From NCBI GenBank assembly GCA_963735465.1, contig CAVTLA010000001.1:3906001-3970000 (forward strand): 64,000 nt of DNA, given 5' to 3'. Source of the DNA: DASZHJ01 sp963735465. Its GTDB lineage: Bacteria; Pseudomonadota; Alphaproteobacteria; ATCC43930; CGMCC-115725. Every line of letters starts with the position of its first letter. Position 1 is the first letter of the stretch. Of this stretch, positions 60,593-64,000 are shown in pieces. The notes under the pieces were generated by a model. The model ran no database searches. It had not been told where the DNA came from and saw nothing but the letters and a program-made list of their open reading frames with translations. Position numbers and translations under genes: made by a program.

Positions 60593-62151
60593 CTCGCCGG
60601 ATCTTCGTTCCCGGCGACGCCGCCGCGCTCTCGGTCGGCGCCGAGGAGGTGGACCAGGCGATTCAGCGCGAGATTATCAGGCGCCGTCTCGATGCGACCG
60701 TCATCCGCAACGGATCCCGCGGGATGTTCTGGCTCGAGCCCCTGGTGGAGGTGGAGACGTCCGCGGGCCGCATCGCTTACGGACCGGTGACGGCGGAGGC
60801 GGTGCCCGGCCTCTTCGACGCGGGCTTCCTCGACGGCAATCCGCACCCGCTCTGCCTCGGGCCCACGGAAGAGATCTCCTATCTCAAGCGCCAGGAGCGG
60901 CTGACCTTCGCCCGCTGCGGCATCACCGATCCGCTGTCGCTGGCGGACTATGCCGCCCATGGCGGCTATCGCGGCCTCGCGCGCGCGCTGACGCTGACGC
61001 CGGCGGCCATCGTCGAGGAGGTCACCGCCTCCGGCCTGCGCGGCCGCGGCGGCGCGGGATTCCCCACCGGCATCAAGTGGCGCACCGTCCTGGGCGAGAG
61101 CGCCGCGCAGAAATATATCGTCTGCAACGCCGACGAGGGCGACAGCGGCACCTTTGCCGACCGCATGCTGATGGAAGGCGATCCCTTCCTCCTGATCGAG
61201 GGCATGACCATCGCCGGCATCGCCGTCGACGCCACGCTCGGCTACATCTACGTCCGCTCGGAATACCCGCACGCCTTCCGCACTCTGAAGCGCGCGATCG
61301 CGATCGCCCGGGACGGTGGCCATCTCGGCGCCAATGTCGCCGGCAGCGGCAAGAGCTTCGATCTCGACGTGCGGCTCGGCGCCGGTGCCTATATCTGCGG
61401 CGAGGAGACCTCGCTCCTGGAGAGTCTCGAGGGCAAGCGCGGCGTCATCCGCTTCAAGCCGCCGCTTCCCGCCATCAAAGGCCTCTTCGGCAAGCCCACG
61501 GTCATCAACAACGTGCTGTCGCTGGCCTCGGTGCCGGTGATCCTCGACAGGGGCGCCGCCTTCTACAAGGATTTCGGCATGGGCCGCTCCCGCGGCACGC
61601 TGCCGATCCAGCTCGCCGGAAACATCAAATACGGCGGCCTCGTGGAGAAGGCCTTCGGCCTGACGCTCGGCGAGGCGATCCACGATTTCGGCGGCGGCAC
61701 CGCCAGCGGCCGGCCGCTGCGCGCGGTGCAGGTGGGCGGCCCGCTCGGCGCCTATTTCCCCGAGGCGCTCCTCGACACGCCCCTCGACTACGAGGCCTTC
61801 GCCGCCCGCAAGGGCATGCTCGGCCACGGCGGCATCGTGGTCTTCGACGATACCGTGGATCTCGCGCGCCAGGCGCGCTTTGCCATGGAATTCTGCGCCA
61901 TCGAGAGCTGCGGCAAGTGCACGCCCTGCCGCATCGGCTCGACCCGCGGCGTCGAGGTCATCGACAGGATCATCGCCAACCACGACCGCACGAAGAACCT
62001 GACGCTGCTGGACGATCTCTGCGAGCTGATGCTGGACGGATCGCTCTGCGCACTGGGCGGGCTCACGCCCTATCCCGTGCTGAGCGCGATCCGTCATTTC
62101 CCCGAGGATTTCGACAAGCCGGCGGTCCCCACGCCGGTCGCGGCCGAATAG
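60589..62151 (+). CDS. fdsB: NAD-dependent formate dehydrogenase beta subunit (diaphorase)
   Basis: 520 residues. The NuoF-like core has GLRGRGGAGFPTG (NADH/FMN), CNADEGDSGTFADR, GAYICGEETSLLESLEGKRG, and a 4Fe-4S cluster motif ESCGKCTPCRIGSTRG. A thioredoxin-like N-terminal region of about 120 residues precedes the core, as in FdsB proteins. It oxidises NADH or reduces NAD+ with electrons from FdsA. Confidence 0.95.
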   Translation: MTRRIFVPGDAAALSVGAEEVDQAIQREIIRRRLDATVIRNGSRGMFWLEPLVEVETSAGRIAYGPVTAEAVPGLFDAGFLDGNPHPLCLGPTEEISYLKRQERLTFARCGITDPLSLADYAAHGGYRGLARALTLTPAAIVEEVTASGLRGRGGAGFPTGIKWRTVLGESAAQKYIVCNADEGDSGTFADRMLMEGDPFLLIEGMTIAGIAVDATLGYIYVRSEYPHAFRTLKRAIAIARDGGHLGANVAGSGKSFDLDVRLGAGAYICGEETSLLESLEGKRGVIRFKPPLPAIKGLFGKPTVINNVLSLASVPVILDRGAAFYKDFGMGRSRGTLPIQLAGNIKYGGLVEKAFGLTLGEAIHDFGGGTASGRPLRAVQVGGPLGAYFPEALLDTPLDYEAFAARKGMLGHGGIVVFDDTVDLARQARFAMEFCAIESCGKCTPCRIGSTRGVEVIDRIIANHDRTKNLTLLDDLCELMLDGSLCALGGLTPYPVLSAIRHFPEDFDKPAVPTPVAAE

Positions 62152-62167
62152 GCCGAGGAGAGTCACG

Positions 62168-64000
62168 ATGACGCTGATCAAAGAGCTCGACCACGGAACT
62201 CCCGCGCGCCTCTCCGAGACGACGGTCACCTTGGAGATCGACGGCGAGTCCGTGACGGTGCCGGCGGGTACCTCGGTCATGCGCGCCGCCGCCGAGCGCG
62301 GCGTCAAGGTGCCCAAGCTCTGCGCCACCGACAGCCTCGAGGCCTTCGGCTCCTGCCGGCTCTGCCTCGTCGAGATCGAGGGGCGGCGCGGCACGCCCGC
62401 CTCCTGCACCACGCCGGTCGAGGCCGGCATGAAGGTGCGCACGCAAACGCCGAAGCTGGCAAAGCTGCGGCGCAACACCATGGAGCTCTATATCTCCGAC
62501 CACCCGCTCGACTGCCTCACCTGCGCCGCCAACGGCGACTGCGAGCTGCAGGACATGGCGGGCGTGGTGGGCCTGCGTGAGGTACGCTACGGCTACGACG
62601 GCGCCAACCACCTCGTCGCCGAGAAGGACACCAGCAACCCCTATTTCACCTTCGATCCCGCGAAGTGCATCGTGTGCTCCCGCTGCGTGCGCGCCTGCGA
62701 GGAGGTGCAGGGCACCTTCGCCCTCACCATCGACAGCCGCGGCTTCGCCTCGGCGGTCTCGGCGGGGAACGAGGACTTCATCGATTCCGAATGCGTCTCC
62801 TGTGGCGCCTGCGTGCAGGCCTGCCCCACCGCCACGCTGATGGAGAAATCCGTCATCGAGATGGGTCAGCCCGAGCACAGCGTCGTCACCACCTGCGCTT
62901 ATTGCGGCGTCGGCTGCGCCTTCAAGGCGGAAATGCAGGGGAACGAGGTCGTGCGCATGGTGCCGTTCAAGGACGGCAAGGCGAACCACGGCCACTCCTG
63001 CGTTAAGGGCCGCTTCGCCTGGGGCTACGCCACCCACAAGGATCGCGTCCTGAAGCCGATGGTGCGCGCCCAAATCACCGATCCCTGGCGGGAGGTGAGC
63101 TGGGACGAGGCGATCGCGTATGCCGCGAGCGAGTTCAAGCGCATCCAGGCGAAGTACGGGCCCGATTCCGTAGGCGGCATCACGTCGTCGCGCTGCACCA
63201 ACGAGGAAACTTTCCTGGTGCAGAAGCTGGTGCGCGCCGCCTTCGGCACCAACAACGTCGACACCTGCGCCCGGGTCTGCCATTCGCCCACGGGCTATGG
63301 CCTCAAGACCACGCTCGGCACGTCGGCGGGAACCCAGGATTTCAACTCCGTCGATCATACGAACGTGGTGCTCGTCATCGGCGCCAACCCCACCGACGCG
63401 CATCCCGTCTTCGCGTCGCGCATGAAGCGGCGGCTCCGCGAGGGCGCCAAGCTCATCGTCGCCGATCCGCGCCGCATCGACCTCGTGAAGATGCCCCATG
63501 TGCAGGCGGACTTTCACCTGCCACTGCTGCCGGGCACCAACGTGGCGCTCATCAACGCGCTGGCCCATGTCATCGTGACCGAGGGCCTGGTGAACGAGGC
63601 CTTCGTCGCCGAGCGCTGCGAGCCCGAGACTTTCGGGATCTGGCGCAAGTTCGTCGCCGAGGCGCGCAATTCGCCGGAGGCGGTCGAGAAATACACCGGC
63701 GTTCCCGCCGCCCACGTCCGCGGCGCGGCCCGGCTCTACGCCACAGGCGGCAACGCCGCGATCTATTACGGCCTCGGCGTCACCGAGCACAGCCAGGGAT
63801 CCACCATGGTCATGGGCATGGCGAACCTCGCCATGGCCACGGGCAATATCGGCCGGGTCGGTGTCGGCGTGAATCCGCTCCGCGGACAGAACAACGTGCA
63901 GGGCGCCTGCGACATGGGATCCTTCCCGCACGAGTTCTCCGGATATCGCCACGTCTCCGACGACGCCGTGCGCGAGCTCTTCGAGAGCGCCTGGCACGTG
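62168..64000 (+). CDS. fdsA: NAD-dependent formate dehydrogenase alpha subunit (partial)
   Basis: The first 611 residues; the gene runs off the window. Order: a 2Fe-2S domain (FGSCRLCLVE), a Cys3His cluster (HPLDCLTCAANGDC), two 4Fe-4S motifs (CIVCSRCVRACEE and CVSCGACVQACP), then the molybdopterin core with CAYCGVGC and the Mo-binding Cys371 in RVCHSPTGYGL. Formate is oxidised at the bis-MGD center. The usual downstream genes fdsC and fdsD should lie beyond 64000. Confidence 0.95.
   Translation, partial: MTLIKELDHGTPARLSETTVTLEIDGESVTVPAGTSVMRAAAERGVKVPKLCATDSLEAFGSCRLCLVEIEGRRGTPASCTTPVEAGMKVRTQTPKLAKLRRNTMELYISDHPLDCLTCAANGDCELQDMAGVVGLREVRYGYDGANHLVAEKDTSNPYFTFDPAKCIVCSRCVRACEEVQGTFALTIDSRGFASAVSAGNEDFIDSECVSCGACVQACPTATLMEKSVIEMGQPEHSVVTTCAYCGVGCAFKAEMQGNEVVRMVPFKDGKANHGHSCVKGRFAWGYATHKDRVLKPMVRAQITDPWREVSWDEAIAYAASEFKRIQAKYGPDSVGGITSSRCTNEETFLVQKLVRAAFGTNNVDTCARVCHSPTGYGLKTTLGTSAGTQDFNSVDHTNVVLVIGANPTDAHPVFASRMKRRLREGAKLIVADPRRIDLVKMPHVQADFHLPLLPGTNVALINALAHVIVTEGLVNEAFVAERCEPETFGIWRKFVAEARNSPEAVEKYTGVPAAHVRGAARLYATGGNAAIYYGLGVTEHSQGSTMVMGMANLAMATGNIGRVGVGVNPLRGQNNVQGACDMGSFPHEFSGYRHVSDDAVRELFESAWHV

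Noticed and set aside
62063..63997. A 644-codon minus-strand frame opposite fdsA
   Set aside because: Antisense to the Fe-S motif-bearing fdsA frame; composition is repetitive Ala/Gly/Asp.

Overview
The window looks like a piece of an alphaproteobacterial chromosome, probably Hyphomicrobiales (Rhizobiales)-like. The evidence is the very GC-rich coding sequence, palindromic intergenic repeats of a kind familiar from Bradyrhizobium-type genomes (about 1161, 3414, 5901 and 58605), a TTGA-N6-TCAA FixK/FNR box in front of a complete ccoNOQPGHIS cluster, and an NAD-linked fdsGBA formate dehydrogenase. The taxonomic assignment is inference. I see no transposase, integrase, phage module or CRISPR array.

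Layout. 1-3.4 kb: queuosine genes tgt, queF and queG, then a cupin. 3.4-14.4 kb: an MHS-type transporter, a GST, a guanylate/adenylate cyclase, a LysR regulator, an orphan response regulator, small envelope genes, SapC, a PadR-DUF1700-DUF2807 operon, a serine-hydrolase lipoprotein and an MlaC-like protein. 14.5-16 kb: tRNA-Arg(CCU), nested hairpins, a GIY-YIG protein and a short MbcA/ParS/Xre-like antitoxin domain. 16-20.3 kb: epimerase, DMT transporter, DUF3237, OsmC, aldo/keto reductase. 20.3-25.6 kb: an ABC transporter with a fused two-domain permease, a Tat-type binding protein and a RutA-type pyrimidine monooxygenase. 25.8-31.1 kb: small proteins, a FUSC protein and a GT-C-like membrane protein. 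31.1-38.9 kb: a tight same-strand run of nine genes: enoyl-CoA hydratase, two ModA-like binding proteins, aminotransferase, b-type cytochrome, Tat-type molybdoenzyme, TIGR04282 transferase, SPASM radical-SAM protein and family 2 glycosyltransferase. A second molybdopterin oxidoreductase is divergent from it. 41.3-47.3 kb: V4R-like protein, catalase-like peroxidase, a 948-residue winged-helix/ATPase/TPR regulator and an OmpA lipoprotein. 47.4-56.3 kb: the cbb3 oxidase cluster. 56.6-58.8 kb: cytochrome c and membrane proteins. 59-64 kb: LysR regulator plus fdsG, fdsB and fdsA, the last cut by the window end.

How the genes work together. The cbb3 block is self-contained: subunits N, O, Q and P, assembly factors G, H, I and S, and a DsbD_2/TauE-like protein, with two FNR/FixK-type sites. 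The formate dehydrogenase block has a divergence-free LysR regulator flanked on both sides by the same GATAG-N7-CTATC motif. The 31-39 kb run combines radical-SAM chemistry, two transferases acting on nucleotide- or lipid-linked sugars, a PLP enzyme and a periplasmic molybdenum/b-heme redox pair. It matches no pathway I can name and is the best candidate for an undescribed system.

Caveat. Four normally intact genes (tgt, the GT-C-like gene, the large molybdopterin oxidoreductase and ccoP) carry single-base frameshifts, six indels in all. Several fall at CCGGC-type runs. Base-calling errors are at least as likely as real gene decay.
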